Below, piece after piece: positions 62,578 to 64,000 of a stretch of DNA of 64,000 bases. Origin of the DNA: Galeruca laticollis (Eukaryota; Arthropoda; Insecta; Coleoptera; Chrysomelidae). The DNA lies in NCBI GenBank assembly GCA_963921935.1, contig OY998175.1, positions 288,146,246-288,210,245 of the forward strand. The letters run 5' to 3'. Position numbers and translations under genes: made by a program. The notes beneath the pieces were generated by a model, which did no database searches, was not told where the DNA came from, and worked only from the letters and a program-made list of their open reading frames with translations. Position 1 is the stretch's first letter. Each line of letters opens with the position of its first letter.

Positions 62578-63290
62578 TCAGTATGTCATTAAATATATCA
62601 ATTAACATGCATTTAGCAATAACAGGAATGTTATCAATCATAGGATATTTAATTTCATTAAGTCCTGGACTAGTACTGATGCGATTTTTAAAAACATAGC
62701 TTCACTCTGTTAAAGTTATGGGTTTTGTTAGAACATGGTTTGGATCACTAGATAAAGTTACAACAGGAAATGACATTGCAGCGAAAGGAGGAAAAATTTT
62801 GTCAAAAAATTCTTCCATCCAGATATCATCTAAAGGCTTGTCATTTGAGATTGGTTTTCTGTCAATCTTTCTAGCGTGTGGAGAAGACGAAACAGATTTA
62901 TTAAAAGAAGAAACGTACCCAATCCAGTTTTATTTAGCTATAGCTTTAAATTTTTTTTTAGTTCTTGCCATCATTTCTTGACAAAGGAAAAAGTATTGGA
63001 AATTCGAGTTTTTTTATGTCGAAAAACCAAAACGTCTATCTTCGAAAACCTTTTCACAATCTGAATTTCGCCAAGGGGGGGCGGTAATGTTTTATGTTTT
63101 TATTAGTTTTGAATCGTGGTATCGTATTGTGTGCAGCATAATTTATACTGTTGATTATGATTTGATATTTATTTGATGTGGAGTTTAAAGAGAAATCTTC
63201 TTGAAGAATATTTTTAATTATACCAGTATACAATGGCCAGTTAGCTTTTTTTAAGTTTCATGATTCGATCCTAATGTATCATCTAATACT
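62578..63290 (-). pseudogene. Jockey-like RT start and linker
   Basis: The minus strand at 62677-62578 reads SPGLNEIKYPMIDNIPVIAK and MLIDIFNDILNNLW, the RT motif before the Crypton D insertion. The remainder is a decayed endonuclease-RT linker. Confidence 0.6.
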
Positions 63291-63292
63291 GA

Positions 63293-63770
63293 TCAATTAA
63301 TTCTATTAGCAAGTTCAGGCGAACAAAAGGTGATATCTATCGCAGAAACATTTTGATTAGAACGAGTTACAACTGTGGGTTGTCCATAATTCATTATCGT
63401 AAGATTTACATCATCTGCAACTTGGATTAGCTGTATACCAACTGTGTCATTATGATGTGCACCCCACAATGAATGATGTCCATTGAAATCACCGCCCACG
63501 ATTATAGGATTTTTTGCTTGTGAAAAAAAGTGTAAGCGAATCATTAATAGAACATTTAATTTTAGGTGGTTTATAAACAGAAAAAAAGGCATAGTTCCGA
63601 TTTAAAATATTTAATTTTTATATCACAAATTTCCACGCCTCTACCCACATTAACTTTGAATTCACAAAAATGTATTGAATGATTAACTAAAATGGCAACA
63701 CCACCATAGCCCATCATGTCGGTATTTACGAATCCTATTATAACCGTTATAACAATATTGTATATTTTTA
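63293..63770 (-). pseudogene. Jockey-like endonuclease domain
   Basis: The minus strand reads MMGYGGVAILVNHSIHFCEF, then in the next frame NPIIVGGDFNGHHSLWGAHH (GDFN.HH motif) and SAIDITFCSPEL, a typical jockey/R1 endonuclease with the catalytic Asp/Asn present. One frameshift at ~63580. The N-terminus is cut by the CTTTTCCGC element. Confidence 0.75.
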
Positions 63771-64000
63771 CTTTTCCGCCCAAACTTTCTATATGTGAGA
63801 AAAGTATTGGTTTACCCCAAAAAAAGTTGGAATTTCGAAATTTTTCTTTGAGTAATGTTTACGTTTTCCATCAACAACAACACGAAAAAACGGTTTTTAG
63901 AAAAAAAATCCTGTGTGTATGTCGTCGTCGTCGTTGTCGTTGTCGTCGGCCACTTTTCCTTACATGTCTTGTTAGCACGATACAGTCTCCGGAGTGCAGT
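63771..64000. mobile_element. Second copy of the CTTTTCCGC satellite element, left end
   Basis: Matches 48985-49210 from the terminal CTTTTCCGCC through gtgtgtatgtcgtcgtcgtc to the first array unit (gttagcacgatacagtctcc, 63971). It runs off the right edge. Inserted after TA in the jockey-like endonuclease. Confidence 0.8.

Larger units (their letters stand above)
58050..63770 (-). mobile_element. Jockey-like non-LTR retrotransposon, three times interrupted
   Basis: Minus-strand order: endonuclease (63770-63293), linker and RT start (62677-62578), Crypton D insertion, RT (60907-60253), RT end and RNase H region (60252-58300 with a Harbinger/Spy-like insertion at 58906-59860), C-terminal zinc motif (58271-58050). 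Its right end is replaced by a copy of the CTTTTCCGC element. Many lesions: an old copy that served as landing pad for three later insertions. Confidence 0.75.

Overview
The window is animal nuclear DNA from an insect. It is AT-rich, contains spliceosomal introns and is packed with transposable elements: piggyBac, Crypton-type tyrosine-recombinase elements, BEL/Pao and Gypsy/errantivirus retrotransposons, Penelope-like, RTE- and jockey/R1-type retrotransposons, pogo and mariner. The only host gene I can support belongs to the insect DM4/DM12 family. A beetle would fit, but the sequence does not fix the order. No rRNA, tRNA or CRISPR was recognised.

Host gene: four exons at 18313-18417, 38147-38343, 48693-48809 and 50857-51034 (plus strand) join with consistent phases into a 198-residue secreted protein. 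Its three introns (19.7, 10.3 and 2.0 kb) are almost entirely transposon-derived.

Region 1-18 kb: a piggyBac end with an intact transposase N-terminus; a noncoding repeat with long palindromes; two neighbouring Crypton-type genes (A, B) sharing one intron position. Gene B is split by a 5.3-kb Sola-like transposon (4-bp duplication CTCT), which is itself split by a 1.97-kb TG...CA element (duplication CTAC). Then come a broken piggyBac, a 190-bp-arm inverted repeat, an R1-like retrotransposon and an env-like remnant.

Intron 1 holds an inverted copy of the first repeat, retrotransposon pieces and a mariner transposase split at TGCA by an errantivirus-type Gypsy element (24385-37483). A BEL element with 98-99% identical LTRs sits inside one Gypsy LTR, and a 1.67-kb Crypton (C) sits inside the Gypsy env. 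Intron 2 has two nested elements with CCCAGA/TCTGGG ends and an RTE element between 95%-identical direct repeats. Intron 3 has a tandem-repeat element with CTTTTCCGC ends.

Region 51-64 kb: a Penelope-like element split by an apparently intact pogo transposon whose transposase carries a PHD-like zinc finger; a decayed retrotransposon; and a jockey-like element (minus strand) interrupted by a Harbinger/Spy-like insertion, a second 1.67-kb Crypton (D) and another copy of the tandem-repeat element.

The most interesting signal is the group of tyrosine-recombinase elements. Complete copies C and D are nearly the same length, C is bounded by a 6-bp shared core, and several copies have a long interrupted palindrome with a GC-rich loop just downstream of the recombinase gene. 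Nested insertions allow base-exact reconstruction of several empty sites and give a relative insertion history.
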